A DNA stretch of 64,000 nt from Lumbricus terrestris (Eukaryota > Annelida > Clitellata > Crassiclitellata > Lumbricidae), in the NCBI GenBank assembly GCA_949752735.1, contig OX457047.1, positions 33,096,863-33,160,862 on the forward strand, read 5' to 3'. The position numbers were made by a program, and so were the translations under genes. Shown one piece after another: positions 24,259-36,284 of the stretch; positions within the stretch are counted from its first letter, which is position 1, and each line of letters opens with the position of its first letter. The notes below the pieces were generated by a model. That model worked only from the letters and a program-made list of their open reading frames with translations, did no database searches and was not told the origin of the DNA.

Positions 24259-27200
24259 TTAGCGCTTGCCTCCAACACGTGGCTGAGACTTGGGTAGATT
24301 CTTCGCCACTTTTTGCTTCTGTTGGACCTTAGGAGCAGCGGGCTACAATGAAAACAGCAACCGCATCTCTCATTACGACACACATACAACGCAAAATTAC
24401 CGTTTTAAATACCATATACTAAATACCATTTTATTGCACAACAGCTGTTTTACAATTCCAAATGATTGGGCACAATTCACTGACCTGCAGCTTTCTAAAT
24501 TTGAAACTCAGTTGCATTTATTCATTCATTAGACTTATATAGCGCCCGTTCAAGAAATCTCCTCGGGGGCGCTCCCAGACAAGTCATGCCAAAAGACAAA
24601 AGACTTGAGAGATTTATGAATTATCCTAATCGTTAACAGTATGCCAACAGAGAATAACAGTTAACAACTTAATGACGAGCTGCACTGGCTTCCCAGATGC
24701 TTTAATACATGCTCATCATTCAAGTGTCACAATTTAAAAAAATAAATTCCCAAACAACAAGCCCACAATACATATTCTTTCTGCTGTCTCAAACCACTTT
24801 CTTTTCTGTGGGTATTTTCGCACTAGGAGTGCCTCCAGCTGATGTACACTGTGACCAGTGCTATATAAATTGACGGACACAATATTCTCCATTTTGATAA
24901 TTCTCCCAAGATCATATTTATTGGTTTCTGCATGCAAATAAAATAATCTAGACTCAAACTAGTCCCTGCCAATAGAACAAATGCATTCTATCCTGTCACG
25001 CTAGAACTGGAATAAATAACTTCCAATACTTCGGTCCCATCAAAACTCTAGAAACTGGTTATTTAAACAATACATTAACTAGCAAAGCAAATCAAATATA
25101 CACACCTTTGTAACTTTCTTTTGAACAGCCTTGGCCTTCTGCTTTTCCTTGGCAGCTCTGCAAGTAAATTTTTTAATATGAATAGTCATTTTTAGTTCTA
25201 AATACCTTCCAACAGAAGCTACACTATTCACCTATTAAACTTTAAGGTTCCAAACATTGAATGCTAGAAAAAAAATCATGAGAGTAATTAATTAATAATT
25301 TTATACACATTAACAAGGAAGATATTATTCGTGATCAATTATTGGCTTCAAATGTTTCCAACAGGTCTTGTAGGGCAAAAATCATAAATGTACCAACGAA
25401 CAAACATGCGGCATATCAAAGTGCAAAAATTAAATATGTGCCAACTTCTGTCACTCGCTTTCCACCGTGCAATATTCAGCATGTGGTTGCAAATACTTTA
25501 CTATTGCGGTCACTGTGACCATTAGGGCCCTCCCACAGCCCTACTTAGATGGAGTTAACAAGTCCTGGCCAAAAATGCTATTTATGTACTCAGACAATGG
25601 CACAGGCTGGTTTGCCTTCCTTGCTCTGGTCTGTTTCAAAGTGTGCAACAAGATAAATATTATATATCACTCGAAACACTCTCAAGGTGCTAAATCACTG
25701 CGATCTAACCATGCTTAATTTCGTTAAAAATGTGTCTATGATAACGTCTACCTCTTTCAAACAAAACAGCAAAGAAGCTAAGCAGTGGCAATTGCTTCTA
25801 CCTGATGGCTTGTTCACGCTGAGCCTGGCGCACTTCCGGCTTCTGGTTTCGCTTGGCCATGATGTCGTTAAGTGACGCTCCGGTGATGGCTCGCTGGAAC
25901 TTGGTGTTACGCCTGGTACGCTTCTTCGTCACCTCTTCCGTCATTCCCTTCTTGTGCTTGCGACGGTACAGCACCGTCCAGTTGATCTTACGAGGGTTGA
26001 GCTTCACCAAATGGAGCTTCGCGCATTTAGAGTTCGCAAAATGGTAAGACTGTAACGACAAATAAACACGTGAGAAAACGGTCATTTATTCATTTGAATG
26101 GATTCGTTAATTGTCTATCAAATGCTTAACCAAAACTCAATTATGTCACTGCTTTTACAGAGAATCAACTTTTCAATTCACACAAGGCAGTTGAAAACAG
26201 TGTTTCAGGTAGGGTGCTCGCATTTTTTTACACAAAATAAATTTCTAATTGCAACATCTAATTAGTCTAATTATAGCACTGTATCATCATAAACAGTTTT
26301 TTGCGTACTTATTACATGGATCGACCCAGATGAAATTCTTTAAAAGGGTCATCATAAAAGTTTTCAATACATTTAAAGCATAATGAAAATCAGACTTCGT
26401 TTCGGGTAGCAGAAAATTCAATAGAAAATGCCAGAGTGATACTTTAGGGATTACAATGTTGGGCTGTCAACATAGTTATCGTGGTTTCACAATAACACAG
26501 TTAGGCACGACACTTGTTACCCTCACTGTAACGAATCCCCCACCACTTCATTCTGACAGCAGACTATTACAGGCTCAAAGGAATCCTATATCTGTTATTA
26601 TTTCAGTTACGATTACAGCCATAATCCCTTTAAAATTGTTTCAAGCTTTTTTTAATTTAAATGTCATATAAACCACAATGCGGTGTATATAATTGGTCAT
26701 CATAAAGAATATACTAACATTGGATTAAATGTGATTTTTAAATGATCTGCCTCTTGATCGGCTCTATGGATGATGTATGTTTATTACTATGAATGTACAC
26801 CAAAATGCAGATTTAGCAATCAGTCAATTAAAAAAATATTCTTATCTTACAACGTCATGTCACAAACTACGTCAAAAATTGAGTGTAATTCATATATGTG
26901 ATAGTAGTATACCTTGCCATCGACTTTGACAAGTTTCTTGCCATGGCCGGGGTAGATCTTGGATCCACTGAAGACGCAAAGGTCGATCCTGAAACAATTC
27001 AATCACTCGTTAGTTTTCAGTAGACAACCACAAAACAATAAAGGAACATGTGAGTGTTAATTAAGTTCTTTGGCAATCCAAAGACTGCATGTCCGTCCAT
27101 GTAAACAGTATGGCCACCCAAGAAACTGATAAAATAGAGCGTGGTGGCCTTAGCGTCGAATTTTATATTTACTCGCATTTACTGCATATTTTTCCTCATT

Positions 27201-28062
27201 TATAATTTTATTAACTTGTCTGTTTTACTTAGATCTCGCGCTGATTTACTAACTTAGTGTGCGCATTGTATCATGGGATGCGGCTGACAGGTCGCAGTGC
27301 TCTATTTTAGCTAAGTCGTTGGCAACCAAATTGTTTTGTATACGCGCAGTCTTCGGGATTACCAGTTCTTTTTACTGAATGTTTACAAGCACAATGTTTT
27401 GGTTCCAACATGGCAAACATGTAACAGACAAGATTTAGTGTTACAAGGAGAGTATATCGCTTATGTAAAAAGACACTCAGTCTTCGGGTATACCCACAAT
27501 TCGTTAATGCTCATGTTTTATTACCCACTGAAAGTGCAGGCAAGAGGGTTTCACAACTATAACTTCATCAAATTTTAAATACCGATTGACAAGCTTGTTA
27601 ACCGCAGCCCCCGAAATACCTGCATATTTAGAAAACTATACATTACGTTTAGCAATTTGAAGAGGCGAGATAATTATGATGGCTAGAACGGCTACATTTC
27701 GGCTTATTCTCTACAGCAATTGCAGGAATCATACTCCGCTTCGTGGGGCAATGGCTAGACTCAAAATTTGCGTACTCGCAAAACAATGCTTATAATTGCA
27801 AATCACCAAAAGTTCGTGAATTCTTATGCGGAATTTTAAAAGACCCAAAACGCACACTGTTGATTGCCATTTCTATTCGAGAGCATGTCAGCCTTTAACG
27901 TTATCGTAGGCCTTAAATCTCACACCGTTCACTAAAAAACAAGTGTCACGCACGATGCACACTACAGTTAACTTTTAGGTGTATTAAATACATGTCGATG
28001 AATTCCGCAAAGTACTAAAACTTAAGGATTGAAAAGCGGATAAACACAAAAACTTACTTCAT
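24259..28062 (-). CDS. RPL24: Ribosomal protein L24 (eL24)
   Basis: There are five coding exons on minus: 28,058-28,062, 26,913-26,988, 25,802-26,049, 25,106-25,157 and 24,259-24,342. Joined, they give 154 residues (the human protein has 157). All introns are GT-AG. The first coding exon holds only ATGAA, so residue 2 is split. Recognisable segments are [58 protein letters not shown] and the C-terminal PRVGGKR. eL24 is a component of the 60S subunit, bridging to the 40S subunit at its basic C-terminal tail. The gene is divergent from ARP3, with 1.19 kb between the two start codons. An L2/CR1-like retroposon tail sits in the last intron (24,530-24,585). No snoRNA in its introns could be established. 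Confidence 0.98.
24520..24590 (-). mobile_element. L2/CR1-like retroposon tail with ATTC repeats
   Basis: ATTTATTCATTCATT leads into TATATAGCGCCCGTTCAAG...GGGGGCGCTCCCAG. On minus this is the GGGAGCGC...GCGCTATATAA hairpin that ends many L2/CR1-type elements. It lies in the last RPL24 intron. Confidence 0.65.
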
Positions 28063-28076
28063 CTTGATGCCTGCTG

Positions 28077-28089
28077 TGGGGAAAGGAAG
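28077..28089 (-). promoter_or_regulatory. Candidate 5' TOP tract of RPL24
   Basis: The minus strand reads CTTCCTTTCCCCA, 15 bases before the ATG. Ribosomal protein mRNAs typically begin with C followed by a pyrimidine run, so transcription probably starts at about 28,089. The 5' UTR would then be about 27 bases. Confidence 0.6.
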
Positions 28090-28827
28090 CGGATATGACG
28101 TCAGGTAGGAACTAAACCGTAAAGATTTAAATCGCAGAGATACGTTACCAAAGCTCATAAGTAAGTAAACTGCCTTAAAGCGATCGTTCTAATAAAATCC
28201 ATGAAGCTGTATGCCTCAACTGTTTTAATTCTCAAGTTATCAGTCGATGGTCATTACTAAACTAAGTCCTACGACAAAACAAGAGTGAGTCTTGTTGAAA
28301 ATCAGAGAATAAAACATACTGTGATAAAACCGAGAAGAGATGGAAACAGCCCATTATTTTAGTCTGCCAAATGCCAATGATCGCTTGATGGCTTCCACCT
28401 GTGCTGTATAAGGGTCCAACGTAGCAATAAGAGCCACATGTTAGCAATAAGCATGGTAGCAAAATCGGGAAAATGTATTTTCCTATAGGTACAGGAAGAT
28501 AGGAAGACAATTTCGTAGTCAATATCTGAAGGCCAGGATCGACATAGGCATGGAAGGCGTTCCCGTCATTAGTTCACAGGATGGTATCATTGTGAAAGTT
28601 AGGTAATGACTCATGAGAGTCATGATCCATGACTATTCAACGGTATGAGTCAACACATGCTCGTTAAGCGTCGATGCTTGACTTTGCTTCAATCCCAAAT
28701 TAATGAAATTATGTTGTGATTTCGCAAAAAATGCTGAACTTAAATGTTTTTAATAAATTAAATTGGACACGAATGATCCTCCTTACCATTTTCATCCACA
28801 AACAGCGCGCGTTCAATTTACTATATT

Positions 28828-28920
28828 TCCATATTTATTTATTTATTTATTTATTGCTCCCATTTCTATAGCGCCCCAACCTCTTACTACCCAGAAGCGC
28901 TGCATCGTAGTTTCACGCCG
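28828..28920 (-). mobile_element. L2/CR1-like retroposon tail with (ATTT)n
   Basis: (ATTT)n at 28,833-28,855 abuts TCTATAGCGCCCCAACC...AGAAGCGC. This is the same hairpin tail in minus orientation, between the divergent RPL24 and ARP3 genes. The rest of 28,090-29,170 shows no gene. Confidence 0.6.
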
Positions 28921-29253
28921 AGGGACCATATAACTCCAAATCGCGGCAGTTCATATTGAGCAATGAGCAGTGACAAGGCACATGCTAAGCGGCGAAAATT
29001 CGATTCCTGAGCTGTAATTAAAGAAAGTTGTACTTGATAAAAACGTGTTCTATGCGCCACTAGCCGGAGTTTTACAGTTCGTAGGTTTTGGATGCTCCCT
29101 CATATATAGCGCCACCTATCGCATTGAGAAGCGGTTCCGGGTGGGCGGTGATGTGTAGAAGGAAGTGAAATAAACGAGGAACTTGAGGTTTTGACGGCGG
29201 ATTTTGCTTTTATTGGTATTTTGTTTCCGTAGAGGACTAGCAAAGCAACGACT

Positions 29254-32200
29254 ATGGCTGGACGTATGCCGGCAGTGGTCATCGACAATGGCACGGGGTG
29301 AGTAGTTCAGAAGCACTATCGCTAAACCTTCCACTATTCTCTGCCGATGAGTCGGATTTTTCAAAAGGCGTCTACCGCATTCAAAAGTCATAAAAAAATC
29401 ATAACGCCCTACTCTGCGAGAACTTTTCTCCAATAAATACAGCTTCCTCGATACTGGTTAATTGCTAAATAGATTAACACCATGATTGATATTGAGTGCT
29501 GATTTTAACTTTATACCATGCATTTAGGAAACTGCGTGGTTCATGTTGACATTTGTGCACAAATCTGATCTTATCCTTATGCAATCTATCGTTTTAGCGT
29601 TCCTGATCATTCGAGCGTTAAAGCATATCGTTTCAGCGTCACAAATTAATTTCAACGTTAGCATTTAGTTCACACATGCATGCATCATGATGCAATTGTG
29701 TAAATTCAGCATAAAGTAACCAGAAATAAATTATCAGGAAGAATCATAAGTCAACATTCATATAGAAAGGTTTTTGGCTAGTTATCTTCTTGAGCTGAAC
29801 AGAATTTCTCATGGTTGTTTGTTATAACTCATTTTAAATAACATTTCTCATGTGATGTTGTAACTTTTCATGCCTTTTTTTAAATATTGGTACGCCCAAC
29901 TAAAGGTACACATACCTGTATTTGTACTTTAGGGTGATGATACAATAGACTATAATGGATGAATAACCTATCTTTGTGTTTTAAAACATTTTGTTTCGCT
30001 CAGTATATAATGGTTCAGATAATGTAATAATTGGTTCAGATGTTACGATAATTGGTTCAGAGAGCCTTCAGATTGTTCCATTGAAGTTAATATAAATTTG
30101 CTCGTTAAATGGTTTTAGCTATTCGAAGATGGGTTACGCTGGAAATACAGAGCCACAGTTCATCATTCCTTCATGCATTGCAATCAAGGAATCGGCTAAA
30201 GTCGGCGATCAGGCGATTCGACGTCTTGGAAAGGGCGTTGAGGACCTTGACTTCTACATCGGGGACGAGGCAGTCGATGCAACTAACTATGCTGTCAAGG
30301 TTGGATGCTGGTCTTACTTGCGTTTGTTGTGTTATGTCAATGGCTTAATATGAAATTTTCATTGTGGGGGCGTGGTGGTGTAGTGGTGGCATCGCAGCCC
30401 TGGAGCCGGAGGGTTCCAAGTTCGAATCCACTTCAAGCCGCCACATAGGGACCTTGAGCAAGTACTTTGCTCACAATTGCTCGGGGGATTCAGCGTGAAA
30501 TTCTGATGCGGTGTCTGTGCTGTAGTCGGGAGCGCTTCTGAGTCGAGAGCTTGAGGGAGCCCTAAAGAAATGGACAAAATAGATATAAATAAATAAAATA
30601 AAATTGGTTTTGGTTTTGTTTTGCAGTGGCCCATCCGTCATGGAATCGTGGATGATTGGGACTTGATGGAGAGATTTTACGAGCAGGCGATCTTCAAGTA
30701 CCTTAGAGCAGAACCAGAAGACCATTACTTCTTACTGGTAAGAACTTAGTCTATCAATGTAATTGTAATTGTAATCGTACATTTATATAGCGCCCCTTCA
30801 AGAGAGCTCCTCAGAGGCGCTATGGGTCTTGCTCCACCTTGGCTGCATGGGAAAGGCAGTTGCTATATGGTGATTTGAATAGAAACCTAGGGAACTTTTG
30901 AATATGTAGAGGGCTTTTTAAGGTACTATTATATATGCTGTGATGCACACTAACATATATAACATGCACATGCATGAATGCCTTTCCAAGGCAGTATAAT
31001 TTGCAATCTGTTTTAATCTGAGGAGTTCTTTGCATGTAATAAGACTTGGAAGGTTCATCAGATGTTGTAGGATTCATAGTCCATGCACTGTGTTGAAATC
31101 CTTGTAGCCGTGAGGTCAAATACACAAAAATGATAAAAAAAACACACAGGGCAGCATACGTGAGGAGTGTGTTTAAATGTAATATAGTTTGACAGTGAAA
31201 ATGTTAAATAGCAAATTGGACATAACATGGCCCCGAATGCCAGGGCCCCCGTTCGGAGGGTCACGCCTGGGCCCGTAAATCAATACCAGAAGCCATGCCA
31301 GAGAAGCATAGTGCATTAAGTCGACCTAAGTTTTATTGCTTTGTCAGTTTAGCTGCTGTAGCAGACGTTGCCTGTAGTGTGTGAAGCTGTGCAGTTGAAG
31401 CCAGCAACAACAGCTGATTAGCCACGAGTCCTGTTGGCAGTTGTACCTGTTTAATTTTCGATGTACCTGTTTAATTGATGCTATCATACGACTACAGTCT
31501 CCTATACAATAAAGGCTATTGTATACAGAGATCCGTGAATCAGCCTGCCCTCTTTAGCTAACTGCTTAGAGCCTTAGATCTATGACTTTGACTTAGTGCA
31601 ACGACCTAGACAGAGAACTTCCTAGATTGAGCTCAATGACCTCTAATAATAATTATAATAATAATAATAATGATAACAATAGTGATAATAATAATGATAA
31701 TAATAATAATAATTATAATAATAATAATGATAACAATAGTGATAATAATAATGATAATAATAATTATAATGATAACAATAGTAATAATGATAATAATAAT
31801 TATAACAATAGTGATAATAATAATTATAATAATAATAGTGATAATAATGATAATAATAATCGCAAATAAATTTGATCCCTATGTGATAACTAAATAATGG
31901 ATGTGATAACGATGATACAAGTGACATGCAGATTGCATCTGGGAAAGTTTTCACTTAGGACGCTGCAAGTATTTAATAAAAAAATAGTTGTCGTTACGAT
32001 ACGTTTAATTTCTCTGCTAGACTGAACCTCCGCTGAACACACCAGAAAACCGCGAGTACACGGCCGAGATCATGTTCGAATCGTTTAATGTACCTGGACT
32101 GTACATTGCCGTTCAGGTACGTATGTCGTTCGTTCATCACCTGTACAGGTGTGTTGTCTCGTTAATTAGTCTTGTCTAACGTCTTGCGGTGTGTTGTGAT

Positions 32201-35200
32201 GCGTATTTTGAGAACTGGTTTTAAATTTGTGCCTGTTATTTATTTAGTTTGAGAAGGAATTAATCAATTTGCCATTTCAATGCAGTCTGACGTCTCCTCG
32301 TATTCCATCTGGTTGCTCCACAGGTATCCAAGGCCACTGTTCGCTTCGTTCTGCACAGAAGGGAATGCTCTTCGCTCAATTCACACGAACTGCAACCATG
32401 CCGATTAGAGCCGTTTCTGTGGTGGGCCTATCTGTCTGGAATAGGCTCCCACAGGAGCTGTGTCTGCTTCCTTGGATGCTTATTGATGCATTTTTTTATT
32501 ATTTAAACTCAAAACGGTTATTTTTTGCCATGCTATAGCCGGGAGCACTTCTGAGTAGCCCCCCTCTTGAAGAAGCGCTATATAAATTCTGGCGTGAGTT
32601 AACGATGTTTGTTTGGTGTTGACGTTGACAGGCTGTTCTTGCGTTGGCCGCATCCTGGACATCGAAGCAGGCGAGCGAGAGGACGCTGACAGGAACCGTG
32701 ATTGATTCAGGCGATGGTGTCACCCACGTTATACCAGTGGTAGGTCGTCATTGAATTTCCACTCCTAACTCATCTTTATCTCTGATCTTCAGCTGAATAT
32801 CATAGAAGCCAAAACAGGTGTGTAGCATGTGTATTGAGATGCCACCCATTGATCATCGTAATCAGTAACCATGGGCTCAACATCCGTAGGTAAACCCATT
32901 GATCGCGTACTCCATTTTAATCCTTTGTCTGGGGTAAGGTCCTGTCGACATAATCATGTGTCCTGTCGACGTAATCATGTGTCTTGTTGACATAATCATG
33001 TGTCTTGTCGACATAATCATGTGTCTTGTCGACATAATCATGTGTCCTGTTGACATAATCATGTGTCTTGTCGACATAATCATGTGTCCTGTCGACATAA
33101 TCATGTGTCTTGTCGACATAATCATGTGTGTCGAGAGACTCGAGATCCATGGAAGGAAATTAGTAATAGGCACAGACCGGATTGGAAATATTGGTCCTAT
33201 TAATTTAAAACTGCTTATTAAATATTTTTGGTAATAAATGTGTCTGCATCTAATGCTGTGATTTCTGCATATAATATTATAATATGCTCTACATAATTAG
33301 CATATACATGAACATAATGTGTGACAGAGCTCTCTAAGTTATTCATTTTACGATTGATCAATATTTTATCTGCATTAATTAATATTTCAACTGCATTGGT
33401 CTTTATGCTAAAGGTTTGCCCTTTCCTTTTAACTCTATCAGGGAGAGTTGGCTGCCTCAAAATTGTAGGCTCTGGCTGAACATGATGTATGTAAGGCCAT
33501 ATTGTTTATTTTTAGCATTGCATCCTGTGATAATATAAACAATTTAATCCTTGCTTAAAGCTTGTTTGCATATACGTCAGTTTGCTGATAAGCGCCTGAT
33601 TGCTGATAAGCAGTGCATTGCCATGTCTTTCTGCATTCAGTCTGCTGGACTTCTGTTTCTTTTTTTGTGTGCTTAGTTTGACTTTTCTGAGCGTAAGCAT
33701 TTAAATTAAATGTGAATTTTTCAGGCCGAAGGGTACGTCATAGGCAGCTGTATCAAACACATTCCAATCGCAGGTCGGGATATAACCTTCTTCATTCAGC
33801 AGCTGTTGAGGGAGAGGGAGGTGAACATTCCCCCGGAACAGTCGATGGAGACGGCTAAGGCAATCAAGGTGACTGGTTGCGGGTTTTATTTGTTGGGTCA
33901 ATAGTAAGAAAGTATATTCTTTAATATGACCAGCTGCAAAACAGCACTCTGGTAGGAGAATATAAAATTCTTATGAGACATAGAAAACTACAGACTAAAC
34001 AAGCTAATTATTATGTGAAAAACATTCTCGCTATATATGTTTTCCTCATTTGGTTGTCTGCTTTGGCCAGCCTGACCATGAGAAATGAACACTCGGAGGG
34101 CATAAAGAGACTGCCTGACCCTGCAACATATTTTATCATGTTATGCATACAAATGTCATTGTGCGTAAACTTTATTTGATTAACCAATGTTGTTATTATT
34201 TATTTACTTATTTATTTATTATTATTGCTATTATCTGGGATGATTGACTATTCGGACAGCAAACCTCCATCTGTTCAATTTACAGCTACCGGTACTTGGT
34301 GTTAATGTTCTGAGTATTCCTTAACAGATTATTGTTATGATGCATACAAATATCATTGTGCATAAACTTTATTTAATTAACTCTGTGCGATTTATCACAC
34401 AACTCAATAATGGCTTCACTTGTCTTCCAAACTTAAATACAGGCATGAATATCTCGGCTGTGAATATGCATGCTCAAATTAACTTCCCCAGGCAATACAT
34501 GTTCGCTGCTCAGGCTGCAAATGGCTGAAGATTCACCTTTTGAAAACTATTGCCAGACTTCTAGCAGGACATTCTTGAGCTGCTCAAAATGTACCATGTC
34601 AGTGCTTGGATACTTGCATACATACAGATAGGACACATTAACATTTTTTTCTCTTGACTTGCTGCCTGTTCGCATTGTACAATCAATGTTGTTTGTCATT
34701 CTTTTTCATCATGAAACCAAATTTATAATAATGGAGATGAACAGTGATTTTTGAAATTGAGACGACTTTAATATTTAACCAGGCAATACAAAATTTTTTA
34801 AAGATGCAGATATTTAACTGTTGCAGTGTTTAAATCAATGTTAAAAACTCATTTGTTTTCATTGCATTATAACTAGATCTGTAGTGAAGCACGCTCTTGT
34901 GCAAGACTTTGTTTTTGTTAAAGTGCGGTATCAATGACTAATTGTATTATTGTATTGTAAGTGATGAATTGATTAATTTTTTGGGTTGTTTAATTTGTAA
35001 CCATTCGTTTTTGTTTGTTATTGTATTCAGGAAAAATTTTCGTACGTCTGTCCGGACATCGTTAAGGAATTTAGTAAATACGACGCAGAGCCGTCGAAGT
35101 GGATCAAACAATACGACAGCGTCAACTCCGTTACTAAGCAACCATTCTCTGTTGATGTTGGATACGAAAGGTTTCTTGGACCAGAGATTTTCTTCCACCC

Positions 35201-36251
35201 AGAGGTGATTATTTGGCCCTTTAACGACCAAAGTGTAGTAAATGGTATGGGAGTTCTATGCTCTTGGTCAATAACAGGTTAAACAGAGAAATTTGATGTG
35301 TGCGTGGTTGCTTTGGAAAAACTGTTGAATTTGAATGACTGCAGGGCAGTTTGTTGTTGGTCTATAATTGTAGAATTTCTGTTTTTCATTAGCTTTTGAA
35401 GGTATGTCTAGGAACCAGATTACTTTGCTGACCTGTGCTATTTGTTGGCCATGATAAAGAATCGTGGGCAGTTGTCTTCATTTTTGGGGTCTATAATATA
35501 TTTCACAAGCCTTTTAAGTTTATTACTGGTGCGGCATAGGAGTTTGTTTCAGTACATTACAGTGATACGTTATTATGCCTTACTGAAAAAATAGATGAGG
35601 TTCCAATTGATTAGGTGATTAATAGCCAGTCTGTAGTTGCTTTGGTCATTTCTTTTACATTGCCATTGAATGAGATTAGATTAGTGATTACCATAATCAA
35701 TCGTTGTGTGTCATTAATAATTTTTAATTGTTTTGTAGTTTTCAAATCCAGATTTCACTCTACCGATCTCGGAAATTGTCGATGATGTCATCCAGAACTG
35801 TCCGATCGATGTGCGACGAGGCCTTTACAAGGTCTGCTGCCGTTGTGAATAATATTGCAAAGCTTGAGGAATCTTTTCTAATATTGTTAGGACAGACTTA
35901 CTGAGATTTCTCATTTGCTTCATGTGGTGCATCAGTCTTGATTAATGCGGCCTAAAAAAACTTAATGTGATGAAGCTGGTAGGTTTATGTTGGAAAGAAA
36001 ATATTACGTCAGATGTTGTTACCTGTTGGGTGTCTGTGTATTGGGATTTCTTTTATGTCATCTAAAGTTTTGTTTGGCAGATTGGTTCATTTGCTTCTGA
36101 ACCGGTTAAGTCCTGAAGGATCTATAACTATCAATTTTTTTTAAAAAGTAAATGACCTTAACTGCACATGTGACTCTTTTACTTGTTGCAGAACCATATA
36201 GATTCATCAGTCTATAAATGTATTTGCCTCAAAATTGGTTTGAATAGTAAG

Positions 36252-36284
<33 letters not shown>

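Noticed and set aside
26595..26700. A box C/D snoRNA in RPL24 intron 2 (minus ATGATGA near 26,695, CTGA near 26,604)
   Set aside because: Both boxes exist, but the flanking stem is poor and no convincing C'/D' pair or rRNA antisense could be shown. TCATCATAAA words recur by chance in this A/T-rich intron.
32877..33234. Three overlapping repeat proteins (MIMSTRH-, YVDKTHD- and IIMCLVD-type)
   Set aside because: The 21-bp unit is a multiple of three and has no stop in these frames, so every copy stays open. It lies inside an ARP3 intron between well-defined exons.
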